Part shown: positions 1-9,026 of the stretch, piece by piece
Layout of the letters: each line of letters opens with the position of its first letter
How positions within the stretch are numbered: position 1 is the first letter of the stretch
Origin: an uncultured Bacilli bacterium
Lineage (GTDB): Bacteria > Bacillota_I > Bacilli_A > RF39 > UBA660
Direction of reading: 5' to 3'
Length of the DNA stretch: 61,847 nucleotides
Assembly: GCA_934096945.1 (NCBI GenBank)
Contig: CAKOND010000008.1
Coordinates: forward strand, 1-61,847
The notes under the pieces: model-generated
The model's database searches: none
Told to the model about the DNA's origin: nothing
The model's input: the letters and a program-made list of their open reading frames with translations, nothing else
Translations under genes and position numbers: made by a program

Positions 1-80
1 TTCTTGAGGAGTTAAATATAATCGATCGTTATACAAAAATATCACCTACTAACAAAAAAATTATAACTTAATTTTTCATT

Positions 81-191
81 TTAGTCAATAACTTCATCGC
101 TACTAATTTCTTCCACTTCTAAAAAAGGCACATTTAAAAAGCCAAAATCTACTTTTTCCATCATTATATTTATATAGTATTCTAAACGCAT
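81..191 (-). CDS. Hypothetical 36-aa protein
   Basis: This small open frame is divergent from recU. A GGTGAT ribosome binding site lies 7 nt before its ATG. The product starts MRLEYYINIMMEKVDFGF and ends in an acidic tail (EVEEISSDEVID). It has no membrane segment, cysteines or motif that I recognise. The ribosome site and conservative composition support translation, but the shortness keeps this tentative. A further open frame may start just downstream and run off the left edge. Confidence 0.4.
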   Translation of the reverse strand: MRLEYYINIMMEKVDFGFLNVPFLEVEEISSDEVID

Positions 192-240
192 TTTAATCAC
201 CAACAATATAGTATAACAAATTAAAAAGTTTTTCATCAGT

Positions 241-328
241 TTCGACAAAACATGTCAAAACTTTTAACTGTCTACTTTTGACAAACTTGCATAAGAATCT
301 ACAAATTCTTCCTTAAATATGTTATAAT
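241..328 (+). promoter_or_regulatory. recU-ponA upstream region: 0A-like boxes and a -10 element
   Basis: A TATAAT at 323-328 lies just upstream of the recU ribosome site. Upstream are TTCGACAA at 241-248, an exact reverse complement of the Spo0A box TTGTCGAA, and two one-mismatch versions: TGTCAAAA at 253-260 and TTTTGACA at 276-283. The last two form an inverted repeat. A Spo0A or similar operator is inferred from sequence alone. In such AT-rich DNA an exact 8-mer may occur by chance. Confidence 0.3.
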
Positions 329-345
329 ACTCTAAAGGTGATTGC

Positions 346-891
346 ATGTTATATCCTAAAGGCACTAAAAAAACATACAAAAAAGAAGTTTCATATAAAA
401 ATCGTGGTATGGAACTTGAATATTTAATTGAACAAGCTAATATTTATTATAGAGATAATGATATAGCATATATTTATAAAAAACCTACACCTATCAAAGT
501 AGTTAAAACTGACTATTCAAGTTTAGGTAAAAGAATAACAGATGCTTTTTATGAAATGCCATCAACACTCGATTTTAATGGCATTTATCAAGGAAAATAT
601 ATAGAGTTTGATGCCAAAGAAACTAATAATAAGACATCATTTCCTATAAATAATGTCCATGATCACCAAATAAAACACATTAGAAACATATATAAACATG
701 GAGGTATAGTTTTTCTAATCATAAGTATGAACAATAAATATTTTATCCTCATGGGCAAAGATTTTCTAGATTTTATAGATAATAATAAAAGAAAAAGCAT
801 TCCCTATGAATATATAGAAAATAAAGGCATTGAGATAAACATGACCTTAAAAGGTTTAGATTACTTAAGCAAATTAGGAGGCAAAATATGA
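346..891 (+). CDS. recU: Holliday junction resolvase RecU
   Basis: RecU cuts four-way DNA junctions during recombination and chromosome segregation in Firmicutes. The 181-aa length matches the family. The N-terminal signature NRGMELEYLIEQAN and the following YRDNDIAYIYKKPTP segment are typical. The nuclease core has an acidic residue in DFNGIYQGKYIEFDAKET, the pattern of PD-(D/E)XK enzymes. The AAGGTGAT site 6 nt ahead supports the chosen ATG. The stop codon overlaps the next start as ATGA, so recU is translationally coupled to the penicillin-binding protein gene, the usual recU-ponA arrangement of Bacilli. Confidence 0.95.
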   Translation: MLYPKGTKKTYKKEVSYKNRGMELEYLIEQANIYYRDNDIAYIYKKPTPIKVVKTDYSSLGKRITDAFYEMPSTLDFNGIYQGKYIEFDAKETNNKTSFPINNVHDHQIKHIRNIYKHGGIVFLIISMNNKYFILMGKDFLDFIDNNKRKSIPYEYIENKGIEINMTLKGLDYLSKLGGKI

Positions 892-3446
892 AAAAGTTAA
901 AAATTAAAAAATTAAATTTAAAAAAGAAAGACAAAAATCAAAATATAAATGTTAAAGAAACAATTCTTTCCATAATCTTAATTGGTGGTATAGCACTCAT
1001 ATCAATAATGCTAGTATTTGCATTATACATAATAGTATCATCACCAGATTTTGATAAAGAAAAGTTATATTCTAAAGAATCAAGTGTATTATACTATAAT
1101 GATGGTAAAACAGAACTTGCTAGGCTTGGTCAATATGATAGAGTTTTAGTAAATTATGAAGAACTACCACAGGTTTTAATTGATGCCATTGTAGCAACTG
1201 AAGATTCAAGATTTTTTCAACATAGTGGTTTAGATGTAGCACGTTTTGCCAAAGCAAGTGTTGGTCAACTTATTGGTAATGATAAAGCTGGTGGGGCATC
1301 TACCCTAACAATGCAAGTTGTAAAACAAGCTTATACTTCCGGAGAATCTAGAGGTATTAAAGGAATTATCAGAAAATTTACAGATATATACATGGCAGTA
1401 TTTAAAGTAGAAAGTAACTACACCAAAGAAGAAATTATAGAATTTTATGTAAATAGTCAATGGTTTGGTTCAACAGGTTCTTTAAATAATTCAGGTTTTG
1501 CCGGAGTTGAACAAGCTTGTCAAAATTTCTTTGGTAAATCTGTATCGGATATATCTCTTGCTGAAGCTTCAATTATTGCCGGCATGTATCAAAATCCTAG
1601 TTGGTATAACCCATATACCTATCCAGAAAGAATAAAGAAACGTCAAAAAACAGTTTTAAAACTTATGGTAAATCATGGTTACATAACTGAAGAAGAAAAA
1701 AATGCAGTTTTAGATATCCCAATTGAATCTTTATTAGTTAAAAAAGAAAATGTTTCCAATGGTGATAGTAGAGCTGCAATTGATTATATCATAAATGAAG
1801 TAAAAAGCGATACAGGATATGACCTACGTGAAACTCCAATGAAAGTTATTACTACAATTGATAAAAATGTTCAAGATGTTCTAAATAAACTTGAAAAAGG
1901 TGAAATTTACGAATTTCCAAATGAATATATACAAGAAGGTATAGCAATTACAAATATGGAAAATGGTGGTTTATCAGCAATATCTGGTGGTAGAAATTAT
2001 AGTGCTAGAGGTACAAACAGAGCAACAACCAAAAGACAACCTGGATCAACCGCTAAAATATTATTTGACTATGGTCCTTATATAGAATATTTAAATGGTT
2101 CACCTGCTACCCTTTTCTTAGATGAACCAACAACATATTCAAATGGTACACCAATAAAAAACTCAGATAGTAAATATAATGGTCTTATGACAATGCGTGA
2201 TGCTCTAGCAGCTTCAAGAAATATACCAGCCTTAAGGGCTTTCCAAGCTGTTTATAATGAGAATCCAGACTATATTAAAAACTTTGTTAAAAGTTTAGGT
2301 ATAGACTATGGCGATGAACTATACGAATCAGCATCAATCGGTGGTTTTGATGGTGTTAGTCCAGTCCAAATGTCAGCAGCTTATGCCGCATATGGTCGAG
2401 GTGGATATTATATTAAACCTTATTCATATACAGAAGCTACCCTTTTAAATAATGAAAAAGTATTTACGAAAAAAAGTGAAAAAGTAAAGGTTATGAGTGA
2501 AGAAACAGCTTATATTATTACCGATATGCTTATTACGGCTGCAAAACGTGGTGTTGGTGGTGTATCCGTAAATGGAACACAAATAGCTGCTAAATCTGGT
2601 ACAACTAACCTAGATAAAGCAACAACAGAAAAATTAGGAATTCCAGCATCAGCTACCAGAGATGCATGGAATATTACCTATTCATCAGAATATGCCATTG
2701 CTTTATGGATTGGATATGATGTAAACAATTCTGAACATTATTTAACTTCAAACATTGGGGTTAAAGTAAGAAATGCTGTAATGAAAGCCGTTGGTTCAAG
2801 AGTTTATAGCAAGAATAAAACATTTTCCATTCCTAGTGGAATCATCGAAGTAGAAGTTGAAAAAGAAACCATTCCTATATCCCTTGCATCAGAATACACA
2901 CCAGAATCCTTAAAAATGACAGAAATATTCAAAGAAGGCACAGAACCAACTGAAAATTCAATAAGATTTGAAAAACTAGCAAATCCAACAAATGGTTCAG
3001 CAAGTAATGATGGTACTCAAATAAAACTTAAATGGACTGGAATTAATACTCCAGATGCAATAAATACAACTTATTTACAAGAATATTTCAATAAATATTT
3101 TGATACATCAGCAAGTAAGTATTATGAAGAAAGAATTACTTATAACAATAATTATGTTGGTTCACTTGGATACAATATCTATGAAAAATCATCAGATGGA
3201 ACACTAAAATATATTGGAAGAACTGATAATACAAATTATACAATTACAAATCCATCTGGTGGTAATGTAACTTATGTAATAAAATCAGCATACTCCCTAT
3301 TTACAGCAAATATGAGCGATGGATTACAAATTACAGTTAATACTGCGATAGATTCAAATATTGAAGATATTGTATCACCTGGACAAAACGATGATAACAA
3401 TAACAATAATAAAAATAATACATCAAATAATGATGATTTAGATTAA
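888..3446 (+). CDS. ponA: Class A penicillin-binding protein (transglycosylase/transpeptidase)
   Basis: This bifunctional peptidoglycan synthase polymerises lipid II and crosslinks the stem peptides outside the membrane. A Lys-rich cytoplasmic start is followed by one membrane anchor at about residues 26-50. The GT51 glycosyltransferase domain carries the EDSRFFQHSGLD motif near residue 103. The transpeptidase domain has the nucleophile motif STAK near 386, SRN near 441 and KSGT near 568. The C-terminus adds a fibronectin-like stretch and a disordered Asn/Asp tail. It is the second gene of the recU operon and ends at a strong terminator. Confidence 0.95.
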   Translation: MKKLKIKKLNLKKKDKNQNINVKETILSIILIGGIALISIMLVFALYIIVSSPDFDKEKLYSKESSVLYYNDGKTELARLGQYDRVLVNYEELPQVLIDAIVATEDSRFFQHSGLDVARFAKASVGQLIGNDKAGGASTLTMQVVKQAYTSGESRGIKGIIRKFTDIYMAVFKVESNYTKEEIIEFYVNSQWFGSTGSLNNSGFAGVEQACQNFFGKSVSDISLAEASIIAGMYQNPSWYNPYTYPERIKKRQKTVLKLMVNHGYITEEEKNAVLDIPIESLLVKKENVSNGDSRAAIDYIINEVKSDTGYDLRETPMKVITTIDKNVQDVLNKLEKGEIYEFPNEYIQEGIAITNMENGGLSAISGGRNYSARGTNRATTKRQPGSTAKILFDYGPYIEYLNGSPATLFLDEPTTYSNGTPIKNSDSKYNGLMTMRDALAASRNIPALRAFQAVYNENPDYIKNFVKSLGIDYGDELYESASIGGFDGVSPVQMSAAYAAYGRGGYYIKPYSYTEATLLNNEKVFTKKSEKVKVMSEETAYIITDMLITAAKRGVGGVSVNGTQIAAKSGTTNLDKATTEKLGIPASATRDAWNITYSSEYAIALWIGYDVNNSEHYLTSNIGVKVRNAVMKAVGSRVYSKNKTFSIPSGIIEVEVEKETIPISLASEYTPESLKMTEIFKEGTEPTENSIRFEKLANPTNGSASNDGTQIKLKWTGINTPDAINTTYLQEYFNKYFDTSASKYYEERITYNNNYVGSLGYNIYEKSSDGTLKYIGRTDNTNYTITNPSGGNVTYVIKSAYSLFTANMSDGLQITVNTAIDSNIEDIVSPGQNDDNNNNNKNNTSNNDDLD

Positions 3447-3477
3447 AAAAGTACTGCTCACTTAACAGTACTTTTTT
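3445..3477 (+). terminator. Intrinsic terminator of recU-ponA
   Basis: A 12-bp stem, AAAAAAGTACTG pairing with CAGTACTTTTTT around a 9-nt loop, starts at the ponA stop codon. Its A-rich and T-rich flanks could make it work in both directions. Confidence 0.85.
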
Positions 3478-3560
3478 CTATGATAAACTAATTGGACTAT
3501 CAAAAGTCCCATCTTTAGAAATATAATTTACATCAGAATTAAGAAAAAATACAGGTCTTC
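3478..3560 (-). pseudogene. Fragment of the secreted-protein C-terminal domain (copy 1)
   Basis: On the minus strand this piece reads RRPVFFLNSDVNYISKDGTF then DSPISLS and a stop. It matches the last 28 residues of the intact protein at 31 kb (VRPSFNL...SVTYVEGDGT...PIRIN). An in-frame stop lies just before it and no start is present, so it is a remnant or silent copy. It sits between the convergent ponA and nth genes. The 200 bases beyond it hold only a short CTCTCAT/ATGAGAG palindrome near 3680. Confidence 0.7.
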
Positions 3561-3759
3561 TCCCTTATGATTTGGGATAATACACATCTTTGAGCCTTTT
3601 TTTAAGTGTGAACCTTTTTGACTCACTAATTTTTCGAAGCACCTTATCACTTTTTTAACAACTACCACTTGTCCTCCTCTCATTAATATGAGAGCACACT
3701 ATAAAACACGTATCAACACATACTTTATAATATACTAAAATAAAAAAAAATATTATTTT

Positions 3760-4371
3760 CTAATACTTCTTCATATATTTACATTTAAATGGACATTTAT
3801 CACATAAAGGATTTTTACTTTTACAAGTATATCTTCCAAATAAAACTAATTGGTGATGAACTCTTTTCCATTTATTTTTTGGAAAGAATTTCATTAAATC
3901 TTTTTCTATTTCTAAAACATCATCACTTCTAGTAAGTTCCAATCTCTTAGAGACTCTAGCAACATGTGTATCAACCGCAATAGCAGGTACATCATAAATA
4001 TTTGATAAAACTACATTACAAGTCTTTCTACCAACTCCTGGTAACTTTTCTATATAATCTCTATCATTTGGAACAGCCCCATTATAATCACTAACTAATC
4101 TTTTCGCAATTTTTATTATATACTCAGCTTTTCTTTTATAAGTTCCAACTGGATATATAATACTCTCTATTTTCTTTGTACTTTCCTTTGCCAAACTAAA
4201 TATATCATATTTGGAAAATAATACTTTAGTTACCTCATTTACCCTTTTATCAGTTGATTGAGCAGCTAAAACCGTAGCAATAAGTAATTCATAATCTTTA
4301 TTATAAACAAGCTCACAAACAGGATTAGAAACAATAATATCTAATTTTTTTAATACCTCACTACTTTTCAT
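3760..4371 (-). CDS. nth: Endonuclease III (DNA glycosylase/AP lyase)
   Basis: Nth removes oxidised pyrimidines in base excision repair. The 203-aa protein has the helix-hairpin-helix LPGVGRKT with the catalytic Lys, and VDTHVARVSKRL with the catalytic Asp. The C-terminal iron-sulfur site has four cysteines, but the last spacing is short: C-x6-C-x2-C-x3-C instead of the usual x5. The gene overlaps the end of dnaD by 11 nt, and nth follows dnaD as in many Bacilli. Confidence 0.93.
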   Translation of the reverse strand: MKSSEVLKKLDIIVSNPVCELVYNKDYELLIATVLAAQSTDKRVNEVTKVLFSKYDIFSLAKESTKKIESIIYPVGTYKRKAEYIIKIAKRLVSDYNGAVPNDRDYIEKLPGVGRKTCNVVLSNIYDVPAIAVDTHVARVSKRLELTRSDDVLEIEKDLMKFFPKNKWKRVHHQLVLFGRYTCKSKNPLCDKCPFKCKYMKKY

Positions 4372-4984
4372 TTAACCAATCAAAATTCATAACACTAGTT
4401 TCATATAAAGGAGCTTCAGGTTCTTTTTCTAAAGCTTTTTTTATATCTTCTGGTGCCTTTATTCCTTTCCTATTCCACTCATATAACACTTTATCAACAT
4501 ATCTAAGTGTTAACGCTCCATTATAAACTGCTTCTTTTAATGCTGCTTCAATTAATTCTTCACTAAATCCGCTTTCAATCCAAGCATTAATTATTTCATA
4601 ATCCGTATTAGACAAAGTTCTTCCAAAATTTTTTTCAAACACTTCATATATATCACTTTTTGTTTCTTCTTTTTCTTTTATTTTATAATCACTTTTAATT
4701 TCATTATAAAAATTATCTAAAGAAACACTCTCTCTAATTTTACCAAAACCATCTTTTTCAGCTTTAACACTTATTATCTTTTTAGCCATTAGTGTACCAT
4801 AAGCATTCAAAACATCTTCTTCTTTCATATTGAGTGTTTTAGCAACCACTTTAATATCAAATACCACTTCATAAGAATTATCAAAATATAAAAGAAGTAA
4901 AAACTCATTTAAAGATAAATTTAACTTTAAGGCTTCTTTAATAAATATTGTTTCTGCCACAAGTTTTTTATTATCTTTAAACAT
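4361..4984 (-). CDS. dnaD: DnaD-family replication initiation protein
   Basis: DnaD helps load the replicative helicase at the origin and at restart sites. The N-terminal winged-helix part (LNLSLNEFLLLLYFDN) is followed by a charged linker and a C-terminal DnaB_2-type domain with the DYEIINAWIESGFSEELI signature. Total length is about 207 aa, near the family norm. I place the start at ATG 4984 rather than a GTG three codons upstream that overlaps the cca stop, because the AAGGAAGTGAG site fits it better. It lies between cca and nth in one operon. Confidence 0.9.
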   Translation of the reverse strand: MFKDNKKLVAETIFIKEALKLNLSLNEFLLLLYFDNSYEVVFDIKVVAKTLNMKEEDVLNAYGTLMAKKIISVKAEKDGFGKIRESVSLDNFYNEIKSDYKIKEKEETKSDIYEVFEKNFGRTLSNTDYEIINAWIESGFSEELIEAALKEAVYNGALTLRYVDKVLYEWNRKGIKAPEDIKKALEKEPEAPLYETSVMNFDWLNEK

Positions 4985-4989
4985 AATTC

Positions 4990-6054
4990 TCACTTCCTTT
5001 TCTTTAAATATTCAATTATTTTATCTCTTTTATTAATTAACATTTTTTCTAATATTTCTTTTTCTAAATCTTTATAAACTTCTCCAACTACTTTTCCAGA
5101 CCCAAACATCTTTATAATATCTTCACTTGTAATACTAATATCATCTCTAGATTTTATTGGTAACTTATTATACATACCACTAACTTTCTTAGGATTAATG
5201 TTTAATATTTTTCCCGAAATAGTTGAAACATATAAACCATAATTATAAAGCACAAAATTATCTATTTTACCCAAATTTAATACTTCGGTAATTTTTATTA
5301 TATTCCCTTTTTCCACATTTGTAAATGGTATATTTGAAACTTTTATCTGTGCCCACATTCCAAGTAAATCATCTACATAATTAATATGGCTATACTCTAT
5401 CCCTAAAACTCTGGAAATATTAGTATCTTCCATTATATCTAATGCTTTCTTAAAATTCTTACTTAAAAGAATTTTTTCCATTTCACTTTTTATTCTTTCT
5501 TTAGAAAGCCTATTAACTAAATAACTATACTCTTTTATTTTTTTATATAAGTCTTCTTCAATATCAAAATCAAGTACAGAGGCAAAACGTATAGCCCGCA
5601 TTATTCTTAAAGGATCTTCTTCTAACTTAACACTAATATTGCCAATCATTTTAATAACTCTATTATTTAAATCATTACATCCACCAATTGGATCAATTAT
5701 TTTTCCATTTTTATTCATACATATTGCATTAATAGTAAAGTCTCTTCTTTTCAAATCATCTTCTAAATTATCAATATATATAACTGTATTAGGTTTTCTA
5801 TTAACATAATTTAAATCTTTTCTAAAAGTAGTAATATCTATATTATATTTATGAATTTGCATATTTACACTACCATAATTACTTTTAGTACTATTAAAGA
5901 TACTATGAATATCTTTAGGAAGTGCATCAGTAGCTATATCAACATCATATGAAGTTTTGCCAAGCAAATAATCACGAACAAAGCCACCAACTAAATAAGC
6001 TTGGTACCCATTATTCTCAAGTTTTTCAAGTATTTTTATTATATTATTTTCCAT
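4990..6054 (-). CDS. cca: CCA tRNA nucleotidyltransferase
   Basis: This enzyme adds or repairs the 3' CCA of tRNAs. The class II poly(A)-polymerase head has YLVGGFVRDYLLG and the metal-binding DVD in SYDVDIATDA. RRDFTINAI and the DPLRIMRAIRFA helix follow. At 354 aa it is slightly shorter than typical bacterial CCA enzymes, the C-terminal tail being reduced. A TATAAT-like element lies just upstream. It starts a three-gene operon with dnaD and nth. Confidence 0.93.
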   Translation of the reverse strand: MENNIIKILEKLENNGYQAYLVGGFVRDYLLGKTSYDVDIATDALPKDIHSIFNSTKSNYGSVNMQIHKYNIDITTFRKDLNYVNRKPNTVIYIDNLEDDLKRRDFTINAICMNKNGKIIDPIGGCNDLNNRVIKMIGNISVKLEEDPLRIMRAIRFASVLDFDIEEDLYKKIKEYSYLVNRLSKERIKSEMEKILLSKNFKKALDIMEDTNISRVLGIEYSHINYVDDLLGMWAQIKVSNIPFTNVEKGNIIKITEVLNLGKIDNFVLYNYGLYVSTISGKILNINPKKVSGMYNKLPIKSRDDISITSEDIIKMFGSGKVVGEVYKDLEKEILEKMLINKRDKIIEYLKKRK

Positions 6055-6127
6055 TTATTTTCCCCATTTAATTATATCAAACTTTAAAGAAAAAAACACC
6101 CCTTTTAAAGATGTTTTACACTTATTT

Positions 6128-6290
6128 TTAATTTATTAAAATTGGATCTTGAGATGTACCAGATCCTCCAGAATAAATTACTGAATTATTCAAATAAAAT
6201 GAAGGTCTTACACCAAAAAAGTCATAAACCACATCTTTTATATCTGATCATTTATTCATCCGGTATTATAAACACCAATTCAAAATCAAT
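6128..6290 (-). pseudogene. Fragment of the secreted-protein C-terminal domain (copy 2)
   Basis: The minus strand ends GVRPSFYLNNSVIYSGGSGT then SQDPILIN and a stop, matching the intact protein's end at 31 kb. Further upstream, in another frame, FELVFIIPDE aligns with YEWMLIPES of copy 3. The copy is therefore truncated and frameshifted. It lies between cca and mscS, with no start or ribosome site of its own. Confidence 0.7.
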
Positions 6291-6297
6291 AATGAAA

Positions 6298-6319
6298 AAA
6301 TAATTCTCAAACGAATTAT
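6298..6319 (-). terminator. Terminator of mscS
   Basis: AATAATTC pairs with GAATTATT around a 6-nt loop, followed on the minus strand by a T-run. The hairpin overlaps the last codons of mscS. Confidence 0.75.
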
Positions 6320-7194
6320 TCTTTTTTATATAAATCAATATTTCCCTTTTGAGCTTCCTTTATAATATCAATCCACAAATCATTTATCACATTTCTCTCT
6401 TTTTTAGGATGTACTAAAAATCTAATTGTAAGTTCAATATGATCATCTTTATATTCAGTATATATAATAGGTTTTAAATTATTATAATATATTCTATATG
6501 TCCCACAAGCCTCAATTATAGCCCTATCCATTTTCTTAGGTATAGCTTTTATAACTTCATTCTTACTTACTATACTATAAATCTTTTTCTTACTTTCATC
6601 TATGTCAGCATCAAAATTAATACCCACAACCATTTCAGACCAAATATATTTAAAAGCAGTAGTATAATTTTTAAGTGGTTCGCTAAATATCTTAGAATTA
6701 GGTATATTTACTATAATTCCACTACTTTGCTCCCCATTAAGTCTATCTCCAAGTTCCAAAACTTTAAAACTCATACTGCTTATTAAAACAACATCTCCTT
6801 TAACATTACCAATTTCTATTCTATCTTCTACCACAAATGGTTTAGAAACTTTAATATAAAGCCCAGCAATCAAATTAAGAATAACCTCTCTAAGTGCTAT
6901 CGTAGCTCCTGCAGATACAAAAGATATAATAGTTACTATATTTTTTAAATGTCCTTCCCAAAGCATAAATATACTAAAAAATATAATTACATTCATAATA
7001 ACATTCATTCTTTGATTAAATTTAAATACATTTCTACTTGAATGACCATTTAAACTATACATTTTACATACAATTTTACTAATTACTTTAAAACACAATA
7101 CAATTATTATTGATATTATAACTAATATAAAATATTCATTATTTATACCAGTTACCCCCTTTAAATCATTTATAACGTTATTTATTATATTCAC
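6316..7194 (-). CDS. mscS: MscS-family mechanosensitive channel
   Basis: MscS channels release solutes under osmotic downshock. Three membrane segments occupy roughly residues 20-110. The pore helix is GATIALREVILNLIAGLYI, followed by the beta-domain signature VSKPFVVEDRIEIGNVKGDV. The C-terminal alpha/beta vestibule is present. Total length is about 292 aa. The start is uncertain: GTG at 7194 has AAAGG 4 nt ahead, whereas a stronger GAGGTG site would serve an ATA codon two codons later. A TATAAT lies about 20 nt upstream. Confidence 0.88.
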   Translation of the reverse strand: MNIINNVINDLKGVTGINNEYFILVIISIIIVLCFKVISKIVCKMYSLNGHSSRNVFKFNQRMNVIMNVIIFFSIFMLWEGHLKNIVTIISFVSAGATIALREVILNLIAGLYIKVSKPFVVEDRIEIGNVKGDVVLISSMSFKVLELGDRLNGEQSSGIIVNIPNSKIFSEPLKNYTTAFKYIWSEMVVGINFDADIDESKKKIYSIVSKNEVIKAIPKKMDRAIIEACGTYRIYYNNLKPIIYTEYKDDHIELTIRFLVHPKKERNVINDLWIDIIKEAQKGNIDLYKKE

Positions 7195-7250
7195 CTCGCC
7201 TTTACAAGAACTATTATAATAACACACTTTTTTAATAATTTAATCCATAT

Positions 7251-7284
7251 TAAAACCAACTTTACACTTTTTTTGTAAAATTGG
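7251..7284 (-). terminator. Terminator of the comEB-sortase-aldolase operon
   Basis: On the minus strand CCAATTTTAC pairs with GTAAAGTTGG across an A-rich loop and is followed by TTTT. It sits 8 nt after the aldolase stop codon. Confidence 0.7.
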
Positions 7285-7291
7285 CTTATAT

Positions 7292-8176
7292 TTATTTTAC
7301 TTTTTTAACCGATGCATCATATATTTCTTCAACTATATTATCTAGAGTTTCTGTAAATTCTTCATCACTCATATTAACATTTAAGCCTTCAAGTAAAGCT
7401 CTAGAAAAAGATGCAATCATTTTTTTATTTTGTTTTAATTTTTCACAGGCTAATTTTCTTTCATAACCACCAGATAAAGCCACTATTCTTAAAACATTTT
7501 TATGTCGAAGTAAATCATTATAATAATTTGCTACTTCCGGAAGCGTAAATTTAAACATTAAATAATCTTCTTTTTTTGTTCTTTCTAAATTTCTATGAAT
7601 TTCACTTCTCATAAATGTTTCAATTTGTTTTTTATTTTGTGCATGAATATCAACTTCTGGTTCAATAATGGGTATTAAACCATGAGCTATTATTATTTTC
7701 GCTAAATTAAATTGTTGTTCAATTAACTTTTTTATACCATATTCATTATATTCTTTAATAACAGATCTCATTTTAGTTCCCACTATACCATAACTTTTTG
7801 CTTTTTCAAGTCTTTCTTCAAGATTTGGTATTTCTTTAAGCATTTGCATACCACCATCTTCATCTTCAAGGCCTACATCAATTTTTAGAAAACTTAGAAT
7901 ACCTTTATTTTCTAGATATTTAACAGTATTTATACCATCAATATCTCTTTCCATAGTATTTTCAAAAAGTATTACACCAAGAATCCTTTCATCAAAAGCC
8001 TCATTTGTAATAACTCTTGAACGCATCTTATGAATATACTGAAACATAACATCTTCACTTGTAATTAAATCTTCACTAATTCCATAACTCGCAAGTACTC
8101 TTTTGCTACTTCCTCCACTTTGATCTAAAGCAGCTATAAATCCTTTCTTATTTCTTAATTCATCAATTATTTCCAT
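7292..8176 (-). CDS. fba: Class I fructose-bisphosphate aldolase
   Basis: This glycolytic enzyme cleaves fructose-1,6-bisphosphate through a Schiff-base lysine. The N-terminus GFIAALDQSGGSSKRVL and the segment VIIEPEVDIHA-like IPIIEPEVDIHAQNKK are hallmarks of the class I family. MFKFTLPE probably carries the Schiff-base Lys, and ALSGGYERKLA the phosphate-binding loop. Length is 294 aa, normal for the bacterial form. Its start overlaps the sortase gene end by 14 nt, so it is co-translated with an unrelated envelope gene. Confidence 0.92.
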   Translation of the reverse strand: MEIIDELRNKKGFIAALDQSGGSSKRVLASYGISEDLITSEDVMFQYIHKMRSRVITNEAFDERILGVILFENTMERDIDGINTVKYLENKGILSFLKIDVGLEDEDGGMQMLKEIPNLEERLEKAKSYGIVGTKMRSVIKEYNEYGIKKLIEQQFNLAKIIIAHGLIPIIEPEVDIHAQNKKQIETFMRSEIHRNLERTKKEDYLMFKFTLPEVANYYNDLLRHKNVLRIVALSGGYERKLACEKLKQNKKMIASFSRALLEGLNVNMSDEEFTETLDNIVEEIYDASVKKVK

Positions 8177-9011
8177 TTCTTACCTCCATTTTAATTAATT
8201 TTGCATGAAGTACCACCCTATCATTTTTTTTATAACAAGTTGATAGAGTTAGCACTTTATCTTCATCATTTAAATCAACATCAAAATCAAATTCACTTCT
8301 ATCTTGAAGCACATTTAAAAAATTCATATATTTTTCATTATCATTAAAATTAATTTCCAAGTAATCACTTGTTTCAGATATTCTATAAACACTAAATACT
8401 TGCCACATTGTATTTTGATATTCGGTTGAAAGCTTAACAACATGATTATTTTTATTGTTATACCAGTTACTTTTAAAAATATTTTTTAAAGAGCCAAACA
8501 TCGTTCCATCAACTCTACCGTGAGCATAAAGAATAGTATTTTGATTAAAATTTTCTAAATCATTTCGATAATCCATAAATACCCAACCAGCAGAATTATA
8601 ATTCTTATTAAAATCTTTCTTCAAATAATAAGTATTATTTAAAGTTTGTACAAAAGGATAATTTATATTTGTACCACTTACTTGTATCCATCCAACTGTA
8701 TCACTATTTTTTTCTTTTAAATTAGTAAAGTCTACATTAATTAAATTCATTTTAATATAATCCCAGTACGGATTTTCTTTTTTTACCTCTTCCTTTGGTG
8801 GATTTACTATTTCTGTTTCTGTTGAATCTGTTATTTCTTTTATTTCTACTATTTCATGTATTTCTTCAATCTGTTTTTCAGTATTTTTAGCATCAACTGA
8901 CCATCTAATTATATTATAACTAGAATACAAATTAAGAAATAAAAACAATATTAAAAAAAATACTACAACCTGTTTTTTTAAAACAAGATTCTTTTTTTTA
9001 TGATTTTTTAT
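8163..9011 (-). CDS. srtB: Class B sortase
   Basis: Sortases attach secreted proteins to peptidoglycan or polymerise them. The catalytic core has His in ILYAHGRVDG, Cys in TLSTC and Arg in NDRVVLHAKL. NINYPFVQTLNNTYYLKKDF is typical of class B. The start is odd. The hydrophobic anchor VVVFFLILFLFLNLY precedes any in-frame ATG, and the best start is an ATA at 9011 placed 7 nt after GAGGG. It would encode MKNHKKKNLVLKKQ before the anchor. The nearest ATG (9018) is out of frame by one base. A TTG at 8948 is possible but has no ribosome site and cuts the anchor. Confidence 0.85.
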   Translation of the reverse strand: MKNHKKKNLVLKKQVVVFFLILFLFLNLYSSYNIIRWSVDAKNTEKQIEEIHEIVEIKEITDSTETEIVNPPKEEVKKENPYWDYIKMNLINVDFTNLKEKNSDTVGWIQVSGTNINYPFVQTLNNTYYLKKDFNKNYNSAGWVFMDYRNDLENFNQNTILYAHGRVDGTMFGSLKNIFKSNWYNNKNNHVVKLSTEYQNTMWQVFSVYRISETSDYLEINFNDNEKYMNFLNVLQDRSEFDFDVDLNDEDKVLTLSTCYKKNDRVVLHAKLIKMEVRNGNN

Positions 9012-9026
9012 TTTTCATCCCTCGCT

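Noticed and set aside
1..36. Start of a gene running off the left edge on the minus strand
   Set aside because: A TTG with a nearby GGTGAT opens LYNDRLYLTPQE, but 12 codons are too few to support a call.
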